Counted from the stretch's first letter, positions 18,066 through 26,632 are shown. The stretch: DNA of 64,000 nucleotides from Acidobacteriota bacterium (GCA_016703965.1 JADJBB010000025.1:496001-560000); one strand, 5' to 3'. Translations and numbers: made by a program. Notes: a model not told the origin generated them from the sequence alone.

Positions 18066-19550
18066 TTATACGGTTCCACTTTCCGCTATCTCCAACGCTC
18101 TCAGCAACACCTTCGCCTTATTCACTGTCTCATCAAATTCCAGCGAAGGTACCGAATCCGCCACGATCCCGGCTCCCGCTTGGATCTTCGCGACACCATT
18201 TTCGAGCACCAGCGTGCGGATCGCGATGCACGTGTCCATATTTCCCGAATAATCAAAATATCCGACCGCACCCGAATAAACGCCGCGTGCGGTTGGCTCG
18301 AGGCCGCGAATTATCTCGATCGCACGCACCTTTGGAGCCCCCGAAACCGTCCCGGCGGGGAAGCATGCCGCGAGGGCGTCGAAACGATCGAGCCCACTCT
18401 TCAACTTCGCCGAAAGCGAGCTGACCAGATGCTGAACGTGTGAATATTTTTCGACGTTCATCAGCGTATCGACTTTAACGCTGCCGTATTCGGCGACGCG
18501 TCCGAGGTCGTTGCGGCCAAGATCCACCAGCATCAGATGCTCTGCGACTTCCTTTTTGTCGCGACGCATTTCTCCTGCCAACGCCTCATCCTCGGCGGCG
18601 TCTTTGCCGCGATGACGTGTTCCGGCGATCGGACGATATTCGAGCCGTTCATTCTCACAGCGAACCAGCATCTCAGGCGACGCACCAACGATCGACTGCT
18701 CTTCAAATTTTAACAGGAACATGTACGGCGACGGATTCAGCGAACGAATTGCCCGATATATCGCCACCGGCGAAGCGTTGGTCTGCTTCGTAAAACATTG
18801 CGATAGAACGACTTGGTAACATTCACCGGCGGCGATCAATTCCTTGATCTTGTCAACGGCGGATTCGAAATCGGCACGCTTCCAGTTTGAAGTGATGTCG
18901 TTATTGGTCGAGGAGTCGGTATTTGGCGGAATGATCAGCTCGCCGTGTTCGAGCTTTTGCTTGATTGCTTGATTATTTGACCTTGCTGTCCCATACAAAG
19001 CCTCAAGCGAGATATCATCGCCAGCCTCATCGGGAAAGACGAGTGAAATGATCTTGATCACCTGCTTCGCATGGTCGAACGCAACGATCGAGCGAAAGAA
19101 CATAAAAGCCGCATCATCTCGAACGTCATCTCTTTTATCACCGCGATTTAACGAAGGCTCAAACCATTCCGAACAAGCAAATCCAAGAAATCCGATCGCA
19201 CCGCCGATGAATGACGGCAGATCAGGGTCGGCGGCAGCGTGTCGTTCGGAAAAGTGGGTTTTTAGGAAGGGGATCGTACCGTTGTCGGTATATTGGTCTC
19301 CGTCCTCCGTTGTGATGAACGTTGAGGTTTCATTGCCACGCAGAACGCTCTCAGGATCGGCACCGATGAATGAATACCGTGCAAGAGTCTTGCCGCCTTC
19401 GACCGATTCGAGCAGGAACGAATTCCGAGACGCGGCCGACAGCTTCAGATAGACCGAGAGCGGCGTCAGCAGGTCGGCGGGCATGGTTTCGACGACGGGG
19501 ACGACGTTTGCCAGCTTTGCCTTCTCAAGAAATGTTGAAAGATCGCTCAT
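18066..19550 (-). CDS. trpE: Anthranilate synthase component I
   Basis: Chorismate plus ammonia or glutamine nitrogen to anthranilate. 494 residues from ATG 19550 (MSDLSTFLEK). A longer open frame upstream runs through the terminator hairpin and is not credible. The N-terminal feedback site is visible as FLLESVEGGKTLARYSFIG. The catalytic part has PSPYMFLLKF, SPEMLVRCE, PIAGTRHRG, VDLGRNDLGRV, FPAGTVSGAPKVRA and IQAGAGIVADS. No glutamine amidotransferase (trpG) is fused or adjacent, so a trpG/pabA elsewhere must supply it. Expression is likely controlled by the attenuator directly upstream. Confidence 0.95.
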   Translation of the reverse strand: MSDLSTFLEKAKLANVVPVVETMPADLLTPLSVYLKLSAASRNSFLLESVEGGKTLARYSFIGADPESVLRGNETSTFITTEDGDQYTDNGTIPFLKTHFSERHAAADPDLPSFIGGAIGFLGFACSEWFEPSLNRGDKRDDVRDDAAFMFFRSIVAFDHAKQVIKIISLVFPDEAGDDISLEALYGTARSNNQAIKQKLEHGELIIPPNTDSSTNNDITSNWKRADFESAVDKIKELIAAGECYQVVLSQCFTKQTNASPVAIYRAIRSLNPSPYMFLLKFEEQSIVGASPEMLVRCENERLEYRPIAGTRHRGKDAAEDEALAGEMRRDKKEVAEHLMLVDLGRNDLGRVAEYGSVKVDTLMNVEKYSHVQHLVSSLSAKLKSGLDRFDALAACFPAGTVSGAPKVRAIEIIRGLEPTARGVYSGAVGYFDYSGNMDTCIAIRTLVLENGVAKIQAGAGIVADSVPSLEFDETVNKAKVLLRALEIAESGTV

Positions 19551-19589
19551 AAAAATACAAAACGCCGCTCGTTTTTCATTCGAGCGGCG
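19551..19589 (-). terminator. Attenuator terminator immediately upstream of trpE
   Basis: On the minus strand a perfect 9-bp stem (CGCCGCTCG / CGAGCGGCG, arms 19581-19589 and 19563-19571, 9-base loop) is followed by TTTTGTATTTTT and then at once by the trpE ATG. A terminator at this position is useful only as a conditional switch. Its 5' arm can instead pair with an upstream leader segment (19658-19666 with 19583-19591, about nine pairs including G-U), giving a rival antiterminator. Confidence 0.7.
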
Positions 19590-19644
19590 CCTGGTGTAAA
19601 AGTTTTCGAATCCAGCTAAACGAATACTATCGTCTCGTCCGAGA

Positions 19645-19734
19645 TCAAAACCCAACGGGCACCGCCAATCGCCACCAACCGAAGTCAGCTCGCCAATTGG
19701 CCACCGTATAGTATTTTGCCTGAACAGAATTCAC
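19645..19734 (-). CDS. trpL: Candidate trp leader peptide (TrpL)
   Basis: A short frame of 29 codons between the promoter-like sequence and trpE. It reads, from GTG 19734, NSVQAKYYTVANW-RADFG-WW-RLAVPVGF, then TGA. Trp occurs at codons 14, 20 and 21 (three in 29, far above chance). The Trp pair ends six bases before the segment able to form the antiterminator, and the stop codon lies beyond that segment, as in classical attenuators. Weak points: there is no ATG, no clear Shine-Dalgarno, and the first GTG lies almost at the expected transcription start, so the true start may be GTG 19704 (20 codons with stop, all three Trp kept). Confidence 0.55.
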   Translation of the reverse strand: MNSVQAKYYTVANWRADFGWWRLAVPVGF

Positions 19735-19741
19735 TACAAGG

Positions 19742-19771
19742 TTTTTAGCAAACGGCGAAGCGGTCTGTCAA
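19742..19771 (-). promoter_or_regulatory. Candidate sigma70 promoter of the trp operon
   Basis: On the minus strand, TTGACA (19771-19766) is a perfect -35 box, followed after 18 bases by TAAAAA (19747-19742) as a -10. The predicted transcript would begin near 19735, at the start of the leader frame. Confidence 0.5.
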
Positions 19772-19776
19772 ATCGG

Positions 19777-19872
19777 GTCAGATCCGCCTGCGTAAGTGGG
19801 CGGAACGTACCCGGGCACTAAGCCTCTATTTGTTAAAAGTGAATTCCGCCCGCTCACGCAGGCGGTTCTGAC
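19777..19872. repeat. MITE-like inverted repeat (27-bp arms) after argS
   Basis: Arms at 19777-19803 and 19846-19872 match at 24 of 27 positions as inverted repeats, with core CCGCCTGCGT, around a 42-base centre. It directly abuts the argS stop codon and precedes the trp promoter. It could terminate argS or be a small non-autonomous element. Confidence 0.65.
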
Positions 19873-21885
19873 TTACATCTTCTCCGGAACTTCGATTCCC
19901 AGCGTAGCAAGAGCTGAGGTCAACGAACGCCGAGCCATACCGGCTACAACGATCAAAACCGCCCGTTTCGTATCGTCCGGTTCGATCAGGATCTTGTGAT
20001 TGTGATAGAAAAGGTTGAACGCCCTGGCGAGCGTAAATGTATATTTTGCGAGAATTGCGGGCTCGTTCGAGATCGCGGCTGCTTCGACTGTTTCTTCGAG
20101 TCGCGAGGCTAGAACAGCCATCGACCAGATATCGCCGCCCGTCTCGGTCGCGAGAATTGCTTCGACTCCGCCAAGGTCTGCGATCCGCGAACGGCACGCG
20201 TCAACACTGTCTTTTTCAGCAAGTTTTCTAAAGATCGAATTCGCTCGAACCGCTGAATACTGGCAAAAGCAACCAGTCTCGCCCTCGAACGACAACGCTT
20301 CCTTAAAGTCGAAAACGATAACCGTATTTCGTGTGAATTTGAGTAGAAAATACCTTAATGCACCGACCGCAAGTTGATGAGCAATAAGGGCTTTCTCGGC
20401 CTCCGGGGCGTCGGCATGACGTGACTCAACTTCCGCGAAAGCGTTAGCTTCGAGGCGATCGATGAGGTCGTCAGCCTTGACGCCTAAGCCCTTTCGGCCG
20501 CTCATCTCGATGAACGGGCGCTTTCTGTTTTCATCCGAGAGAGCAAAGCCAAGTTCTTCAGCGGCTGCCGGCGACAGAGCGACCATTTCGTACGAAAGGT
20601 GAATGCTCGCCTTTTCACCACGCTCCGGCGATATCGCCGCAACTCCCTTCCGTACAATATCTTGCGGATACGACTGCCGCGAATCGATCACGTTATAGAT
20701 CGTCTCGCCGCCCCCGAATGGAGGGTGAGCAACCTGCTCGCCCTGATTCGCAGTAGTGATCCAAACGTCCTTACCATTCGCGTAAGTGTGAAAATGCTTG
20801 TAGTTGAAATCAAGCCCAAGGATTCCCAGCTTCCACATCTGATACGCAATGTCTTTGCCAGTGTAAGTCACTGTCCCGTTTGATCTTACGAGGATCTTGT
20901 CGGTTTCGTTATCTTCGTTGCCGGAATGTTCTTCGAACGGCATCACCCAGCATCCGGCCTGTTTGCCTTCGGTCTCATAACGGATCACGCCGAGCTGTTT
21001 CATTTGTTCGAACGCCTTGTCCCAAAAATGCAGATGCAGGATCTCGGATTCACGTGGAAGCAGGTCGTAACGGATCGAAAGGCGTTCCATAGTGTCGAGA
21101 ATACACTCGACATTACGGGTCGCAACGAAATCGGCAAGCTCCGCCGTTTCGTTACCGCCTTCTTCGATCAAATGCAGAACTTCGGCACGTTTTTCCTTGA
21201 GTTCTTCGTTCGTCTGGTACTCGATGCCAACCTTGGTGTAAAGGTCCCAGCAGTAATAGTCGAAAGTCTTACCCGACGCCGTAAGTTCTTTATCGAGTTT
21301 CTTTATAGCACTCAGATTCATGTGTTCAATGAACACAAATCCTACCACCACATCCGCTACCTGAACGCCGGTATTGTCGATATAGTTCTGGATCTCAACT
21401 CGTTTACCGGTCGCCGTAAGGATTCGTTGAAATGTATCTCCAAGCACCGAATTCCGCACGTGCCCGATATGAGCAGACTTGTTCGGGTTGACCGAAGTGT
21501 GTTCCACGCAGACTTTAACTGCATCAGGTTCGAGCGAAGACGCAAGGTTCGGCAGTGGTTCAGCCGCCGCGTTATCTGCCAGAAACTTTGCCCGGTCAAA
21601 GAAAACGTTCAAATATCCGGCACCGGCAACCTCAACCTTTCCAACGGAATCCATTGACTCGAGAGCTGCCTTCAATGTTTCGGCAATTTCACGCGGATTC
21701 TTCTTTTCGCCGGTTGCCTGTTTGATCTTTTTCGCGAGTTCGAACCCGACGGGAAAGGCGAGATCACCGAGTTCCGTTTTCGGCGGGGTTTCGGCGGCGA
21801 TCATTTCCGGTTCGACTCCGAATTGAGCGATGGCGGTCGAACGAACGGCTTCGCGAAGGGCGGTTTGAATTTCTGTAATGGTCAT
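19873..21885 (-). CDS. argS: Arginyl-tRNA synthetase
   Basis: Charges tRNA-Arg. 670 residues, somewhat longer than the usual 550-590 because of insertions in the catalytic core. Residues 1-105 form the ArgRS-specific N-terminal domain. The HIGH motif is in EHTSVNPNKSAHIGHVRNS (about 130-150). The KMSK-like loop is FIEMSGRKGLGVKADDLI. The C-terminal DALR anticodon-binding domain contains FARTAEYWQ-opposite-free signatures such as FCQYSAVRANSIFRK and ends with LATLGIEVPEKM. It is divergent from folE across about 190 bases. Confidence 0.95.
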   Translation of the reverse strand: MTITEIQTALREAVRSTAIAQFGVEPEMIAAETPPKTELGDLAFPVGFELAKKIKQATGEKKNPREIAETLKAALESMDSVGKVEVAGAGYLNVFFDRAKFLADNAAAEPLPNLASSLEPDAVKVCVEHTSVNPNKSAHIGHVRNSVLGDTFQRILTATGKRVEIQNYIDNTGVQVADVVVGFVFIEHMNLSAIKKLDKELTASGKTFDYYCWDLYTKVGIEYQTNEELKEKRAEVLHLIEEGGNETAELADFVATRNVECILDTMERLSIRYDLLPRESEILHLHFWDKAFEQMKQLGVIRYETEGKQAGCWVMPFEEHSGNEDNETDKILVRSNGTVTYTGKDIAYQMWKLGILGLDFNYKHFHTYANGKDVWITTANQGEQVAHPPFGGGETIYNVIDSRQSYPQDIVRKGVAAISPERGEKASIHLSYEMVALSPAAAEELGFALSDENRKRPFIEMSGRKGLGVKADDLIDRLEANAFAEVESRHADAPEAEKALIAHQLAVGALRYFLLKFTRNTVIVFDFKEALSFEGETGCFCQYSAVRANSIFRKLAEKDSVDACRSRIADLGGVEAILATETGGDIWSMAVLASRLEETVEAAAISNEPAILAKYTFTLARAFNLFYHNHKILIEPDDTKRAVLIVVAGMARRSLTSALATLGIEVPEKM

Positions 21886-21963
21886 TAGATTGTTGTCACG
21901 TGCAGTAAAATAAACGGTAATTATAAACTTTTGCGATGTGCATAAGCAAAACGGCCCCAGTTC

Positions 21964-22026
21964 GTAATAAGTGAGAAGTGATACGTGAAAAGTTATAACT
22001 TCTCACCTACAGCTATCACTTATTCC
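21964..22026. repeat. Palindromic repeat, GTAATAAGTGAGAAGT family
   Basis: Located between divergent argS and folE. AATAAGTGA-type arms pair with TCACTTATT, and an inner GAGAAGT pairs with ACTTCTC. It resembles the element at 13034-13098. Confidence 0.6.
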
Positions 22027-22078
22027 GAGGGGCTCCAAACTTTAGCTTTCGCCCCAAAAACGCTAGAATCAGACGTTT

Positions 22079-22660
22079 ATGGCAAAGAAGATCAAGAATA
22101 AGATCGATCTGAAAAAGATCGCTGAGGGCGTTCGGTTGATGCTCGAAGGGATGGGCGAGGATCCAGAACGTGACGGTTTGAAGAAAACTCCGGAACGGGT
22201 CGCCGATTTTTACGCCGAACTGACCGAGGGGATGTGGATCGACCCGAAAGAGCACATAGTGGCTCTGCCCGGTGATTCGCATGACGAGATGGTGATCGTC
22301 AAGGACATTTCGTTCTCGTCCGTGTGCGAGCATCATTTGGCCCCGTTTATCGGGAAATGCCACATCGCCTACATTCCAAAGGGCGGCCGCATCGTCGGAC
22401 TTTCGAAACTTGCGCGTATCGCCGAGGTGTTTTCAAAACGTCTGCAGTTGCAGGAGCGGCTGACCCAGCAGATCGCCCAGACACTGTTCGACAATCTCGA
22501 TCCGATCGGCGTAATGGTTGTTTTGGAAGCTGAGCATACATGCATGACGATACGCGGCGTGAAAAAACCTGGTGCGGTGACGATAACGTCGGCTGTTCTC
22601 GGCGGCTTTAGAAAGGATTCGCGAACGCGGGCTGAGGCGATGAGTTTGATCAAGGGTTAA
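22079..22660 (+). CDS. folE: GTP cyclohydrolase I
   Basis: Converts GTP to dihydroneopterin triphosphate, the first step of folate (and pterin) synthesis. 193 residues, the usual length. The zinc site is seen in SSVCEHHLAPFIGKCHIAYIP and in HTCMTIRGVKKPG. KLARI and QERLTQQIA are also conserved. It is divergent from argS and followed 7 bases later by an M28 peptidase gene, so the two may be co-transcribed. Confidence 0.96.
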   Translation: MAKKIKNKIDLKKIAEGVRLMLEGMGEDPERDGLKKTPERVADFYAELTEGMWIDPKEHIVALPGDSHDEMVIVKDISFSSVCEHHLAPFIGKCHIAYIPKGGRIVGLSKLARIAEVFSKRLQLQERLTQQIAQTLFDNLDPIGVMVVLEAEHTCMTIRGVKKPGAVTITSAVLGGFRKDSRTRAEAMSLIKG

Positions 22661-22667
22661 GAGTTTT

Positions 22668-24329
22668 ATGAAGAGAATAACTGTGTTATTTGTGATATTT
22701 ACGTTCGTTGTGTCATTTGTTTTCGCACAGGATCGCACGGGCGATTTTGACGCGAACAAGATGCGTGAACGCGTGAAACGTCTCTCTGCCGATGATTTTG
22801 AAGGCCGCGGTCCTGGTACTGCAGGCGGCAAGCGAGCGGCCCAATACATCGCCGATCAAATGAAAGCGAGCGGCGTTAAGCCGGGCAATAAGGGTAGTTA
22901 TTTCCAAAACGTAAAGCTCGTAGGAATCAAGGCCGATCCGAACACGCAGCTTACTGCGACAATCACGAAAGGCCCGACGAATATGTATTTCAAGTTCGGC
23001 GATGATTTCGTGGCAACGACCGGGGCCCAAACGGCGGACGTTTCGGTGAATTCCGAGATCATTTTCATGGGCTACGGCGTCGACGCTCCGCTTTACAAAT
23101 GGAACGACTACAAGGGCGATCCGGAGCAGTACAAAGGTAAGGTGTTGATGATCCTCGTCAACGACCCGCCCGCGACTGCCGCCGAACCGAATCTTTTTGG
23201 CGGTAATGCTCTAACCTATTACGGACGTTGGACTTACAAATATGAGGAAGCCGCTCGTCGCGGTGCGGCTGGCGTTATTCTCGTGCACACGAATGAATCC
23301 GCCGGTTACGGCTGGAACGTCGTCCGAACCTCTAACGGCAATTGGCGTTACGAAATTGCCCGCACGAAAACCGACAAAACGCCCTTCCTGAACTTCCGGG
23401 CATGGATGACGAATGACGCGGCCACAAAGCTCGCCAGCATCAGCCATCTCGACCTGGAACAACTCAAACAACAGGCAAAGAGCCGCGATTTTAAGCCGGT
23501 GAATCTCGGCGTGACGGCGAATCTGAATTTGAAAAGCGAATTGACGACCTTTGATTCGCCAAATGTCGTCGGCGTTATCGACGGCAGCGATTCGAAGCTC
23601 AAGAGTGAATACGTCCTTTTCTCAGGCCACTGGGATCATCTCGGGATCGGCGAAGCCGACGCAACTGGTGACAAGATCTACAACGGGGCATATGACAACG
23701 CGTCAGGTATTGCAGCAATTCTTGGGATCGCCGATGTCATAAACAAGATGCCGGCAAAACAGCGGCCGAAGCGTTCGACAGTGTTCTTTTTCCCTACTGC
23801 TGAAGAGCAAGGGTTGCTGGGAGCCGAGTATTTTGCTGAAAAACCACTCTTCCCGCTTAACAAAATAGCAGGGAATGTAAATATCGATGGGGTTAATTTC
23901 TTCGGAAAAACAAAGGATTTTTCAGCTCTCGGAGCCGAGCGTTCTTCGCTTGGAATTTTTGTCGATGAAGTCGCGAGCGAGCGAAAAATGACGGTCGAGG
24001 GTGATATGCGGCCTGAACAGGGATTCTTTTTCCGTTCGGACCATTTTCCATTTGCAAAATCGGGCGTACCGGCTATTTCGTTGCGACATGGTGATGATTT
24101 TCTAACGCCGCTGACCGGCGAGGCTTTGAATTTTTTCAGTAATTACAACGCCAAATATTATCACCAGCCGTCCGATCAGTATTACGATTGGTGGGATGCC
24201 GGAGCGATGGTTCAGAATGCCGAACTCGGCCTCGCGATCGCACTTAAGATAGCAAATTCGCCGACGTTGCCGAGGTATAAGGACACGGATGAGTTTTCGG
24301 CACCGGATAAGAAGCGATTTATGAAATAG
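22668..24329 (+). CDS. Secreted M28 zinc aminopeptidase with PA domain
   Basis: Exported metallopeptidase, 553 residues. A signal peptide covers residues 1-20 (ending FVFAQ). A protease-associated insert spans about 130-260. The M28 catalytic part has the five expected metal ligands: His321 in GHWDHLG, Asp343 in YDNASG, Glu379/Glu380 in TAEEQGLLG, Asp407 in NIDGVN and His459 in RSDHFPF. Members remove N-terminal residues from peptides outside the cytoplasm. The RAQYIA...GVKPGN start is typical of the acidobacterial and planctomycete forms (from memory). Confidence 0.92.
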   Translation: MKRITVLFVIFTFVVSFVFAQDRTGDFDANKMRERVKRLSADDFEGRGPGTAGGKRAAQYIADQMKASGVKPGNKGSYFQNVKLVGIKADPNTQLTATITKGPTNMYFKFGDDFVATTGAQTADVSVNSEIIFMGYGVDAPLYKWNDYKGDPEQYKGKVLMILVNDPPATAAEPNLFGGNALTYYGRWTYKYEEAARRGAAGVILVHTNESAGYGWNVVRTSNGNWRYEIARTKTDKTPFLNFRAWMTNDAATKLASISHLDLEQLKQQAKSRDFKPVNLGVTANLNLKSELTTFDSPNVVGVIDGSDSKLKSEYVLFSGHWDHLGIGEADATGDKIYNGAYDNASGIAAILGIADVINKMPAKQRPKRSTVFFFPTAEEQGLLGAEYFAEKPLFPLNKIAGNVNIDGVNFFGKTKDFSALGAERSSLGIFVDEVASERKMTVEGDMRPEQGFFFRSDHFPFAKSGVPAISLRHGDDFLTPLTGEALNFFSNYNAKYYHQPSDQYYDWWDAGAMVQNAELGLAIALKIANSPTLPRYKDTDEFSAPDKKRFMK

Positions 24330-24343
24330 TACGGATAGGAGTT

Positions 24344-24514
24344 ATGGTTTACAGCGTTGAAGAGGCACAGGACAAGCTCGAACATCTAATTGCGATGGCG
24401 TTTAATGGCGAACAAGTTCTCATTAAGCAAGGTGAGGATATTGTTCGCGTCGAGCCGATCGACGACCGTTTGATTCCGGGCAAATATTGGACAGCTGAAG
24501 ATTTTTACGAATAG
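24344..24514 (+). CDS. Orphan Phd/YefM-like antitoxin-type protein (56 aa)
   Basis: A 56-residue protein (MVYSVEEAQDKLEHLIAMAF...). The N-terminal pattern S-V-E-E-A, L, then GEQVLIKQGEDIVRVEP is that of prevent-host-death antitoxins. TAGGAG lies close before its ATG. It fills the space between the M28 gene and metG exactly, its stop touching the metG start. No toxin gene follows, and the DNA-binding N-terminus is minimal, so it may be a solitary regulator or a remnant. Confidence 0.6.
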   Translation: MVYSVEEAQDKLEHLIAMAFNGEQVLIKQGEDIVRVEPIDDRLIPGKYWTAEDFYE

Positions 24515-26632
24515 ATGAGCAACACTTTCTACATCACAACTCCCATTTACTACGCGAACAGCCTACCGCATCTGGGCCATCTGTACACGACGATCGTGGC
24601 GGATGCGGTGCGGCGGTATAAGAAACAGCGTGGTTTTGACACGTATTTTCTGACCGGAACGGACGAGCACGGGATAAATATCCAGCGTGCGGCCGAGAAA
24701 AATGGCCGGACGCCGCAGGAGCAGGTCGATCTGATCGCGGGCGAGTTGAAGCGGATGTTCCACGATTTCCGGCTCGATACCGAGAATGGCGGTTACGACA
24801 TTTTCATGCGGACGACAGAGCCGTTCCATTACGAAGGCGTCCAGCATCTGTGGCAGGAAATTGCCAAAAATAAGACACCGAAAGGGAACGAGACGATCTA
24901 CAAAGGCTTTTACGAAGGCTGGTTCTGTGCGCCTTGTGCGGAATTTAAGACCGAGGATCAATATTACACGCCCGAAGGCTCGGACACGCCTAATTGCCTT
25001 ATTCACGAACACCCGCTCGACAAGATCGCGGAGGAGAGCTATTTCTTTCGTCTGTCGGATTATGATGAATTTTTGATCGATCTGATCGAAGGCGATTTAA
25101 GTCTGGTTAGGCCCGAGGCCCGTAAGAATGAGGTTCTCTCGTTCGTTCGCGGCGGTTTGCAGGATCTTTCGATCAGCCGGCAAAAATCGTCGGTGTCGTG
25201 GGGAATTCCCGTTCCGGGCGATGAGAATCATGTGATGTATGTCTGGATGGACGCGCTGACCAACTACATCACGGCCCTGGGTTATGGCAACGCGGAGAAA
25301 GCGTCGGTTGGATTTGAGAAATACTGGCAGAATGTCGTGCACTTGGTTGGCAAAGATATATTGCGGTTTCACACCGTATATTGGTTCTCGTTCCTGAACG
25401 CTGCCGGATTGCCGCTGCCTAAAACGGTTTTCGCTCACGGCATGTGGCTCGACGCCGATGGCCGAAAGATGGGCAAGACAATGGGTAACGTTATCGAAGT
25501 TGATGTTTTACATGAACATTTTCAGGTAGATGCTCTGCGTTATTTTGTGCTGCGGGATATGGTCTTTGGGCAGGATGGGAAGTTCGGCTACGAAAACCTG
25601 ATCGACCGTGCGAATGCTGATCTCGCTAGCGGTTTAGGGAACCTCGCGAGCCGTACATTCTCGATGATCACGAAATACCGCGACGGTTTGATCCCGAGTG
25701 GCAAGATCGGGGAAGAAAACTACATTAACGCCAAACGAGCAGGAGTCAGTCCCGACGATCAGGAACTTGCGTCGGTGGTCGAGCATGCACGCGACGAGTT
25801 CATTCGCAGGTACGATAATTTCGAATTCAGCCTGGCTCTCGAAACCGTTTGGACGGTTATCGCCCGCGTCGATAAGCTGATCTCGGATTCTAAACCGTGG
25901 GAGCTTATCAAGGACGAAAAGCAAGCCGAAACGCTCAATGCTGTGCTCTATCGAGCCTGCGAAACGCTCCGTTGGCTTTGTGTCCAACTTTATCCGGTAA
26001 TGCCGGATGCATCCAAAAACATCTACGGCCAGATCGGCCTCAGCGAAGACATCGCCACGCTCGATCCGGCAAACTTAAAATGGGGCGAGCTCGCCCCCGG
26101 AACCAAGATCGGCGAAACCGTTGGAGTTTTCCCGAGAATCGATAAGAAGAAAGTTATGAACGAAATCAGTGAGCAGTTAGCAGTTAGCAGTGACCAGTCG
26201 GCAGTCGCGAAAAAGTCAGTACCACCCGCGGTCGCGGGTGGGGCCGTTTCTGAACAACCAGCTACGATCAACGATCAACCATCAACCGACGACAACTTCA
26301 TCACAATTGATGATTTCCTAAAAGTCGATCTTCGCGTCGGCGAGATCAAGGTCGCCGAACGCATTCCAAAGGCGGACAAGCTGCTCCGCTTCGAGATCGA
26401 CCTCGGCGAAGAAAAACCACGCCAGATCCTCGCTGGCCTCGCCGAATACTACGACCCCGAAACCCTCATCGGCCGCAAAGTCGTCGTCGTCGCCAACCTC
26501 AAACCACGAATGATGCGCGGCCTCGAATCCCAAGGCATGATCTGCGCCGCGTCGCTCGAAGATAATTCCGGCCCGAAACCGGCGTTGGCGGCGTTTTTGG
26601 AGGATGTTGAGGTCGGGGCGAGATTGAAGTAG
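24515..26632 (+). CDS. metG: Methionyl-tRNA synthetase with C-terminal tRNA-binding domain
   Basis: Charges tRNA-Met. 705 residues. HIGH motif is HLGH (19-22) in YYANSLPHLGHLYT. The zinc-knuckle region has CAPCAEF and a later Cys, fewer cysteines than E. coli MetG. The KMSKS loop reads DADGRKMGKTMGNVI. The anticodon domain ends near residue 540. A 45-residue linker (about 548-595), built from repeat-derived DNA, joins the EMAP/Trbp111-like OB-fold domain (DFLKVDLRVGEIKVAERIPKADKL, read as two parts), which dimerises the enzyme and binds tRNA. ATG 24515 directly follows the stop of the small antitoxin-like gene. Confidence 0.95.
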   Translation: MSNTFYITTPIYYANSLPHLGHLYTTIVADAVRRYKKQRGFDTYFLTGTDEHGINIQRAAEKNGRTPQEQVDLIAGELKRMFHDFRLDTENGGYDIFMRTTEPFHYEGVQHLWQEIAKNKTPKGNETIYKGFYEGWFCAPCAEFKTEDQYYTPEGSDTPNCLIHEHPLDKIAEESYFFRLSDYDEFLIDLIEGDLSLVRPEARKNEVLSFVRGGLQDLSISRQKSSVSWGIPVPGDENHVMYVWMDALTNYITALGYGNAEKASVGFEKYWQNVVHLVGKDILRFHTVYWFSFLNAAGLPLPKTVFAHGMWLDADGRKMGKTMGNVIEVDVLHEHFQVDALRYFVLRDMVFGQDGKFGYENLIDRANADLASGLGNLASRTFSMITKYRDGLIPSGKIGEENYINAKRAGVSPDDQELASVVEHARDEFIRRYDNFEFSLALETVWTVIARVDKLISDSKPWELIKDEKQAETLNAVLYRACETLRWLCVQLYPVMPDASKNIYGQIGLSEDIATLDPANLKWGELAPGTKIGETVGVFPRIDKKKVMNEISEQLAVSSDQSAVAKKSVPPAVAGGAVSEQPATINDQPSTDDNFITIDDFLKVDLRVGEIKVAERIPKADKLLRFEIDLGEEKPRQILAGLAEYYDPETLIGRKVVVVANLKPRMMRGLESQGMICAASLEDNSGPKPALAAFLEDVEVGARLK
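26168..26302 (+). repeat. Repeat DNA incorporated in frame in the metG linker
   Basis: The linker DNA contains GCAGTTAGCAGTTAGCAGTG tandem units, then a perfect 9-bp hairpin (CCACCCGCG / CGCGGGTGG, 26222-26241), then tandem ACGATCAACGATCAACCATC units. These look like intergenic repeats, yet are read as protein (EQLAVSSDQSAVAKK, SVPPAVAGGAV, ATINDQPSTDD). Confidence 0.65.

Noticed and set aside
19551..19655. N-terminal extension of TrpE (35 residues from 19655)
   Set aside because: It would translate the terminator hairpin and T-tract and has no similarity to TrpE.
20926..21657. Long plus-strand frame opposite argS (243 codons)
   Set aside because: Lies wholly within argS on the other strand, no family resemblance; a shadow of a well-supported gene.
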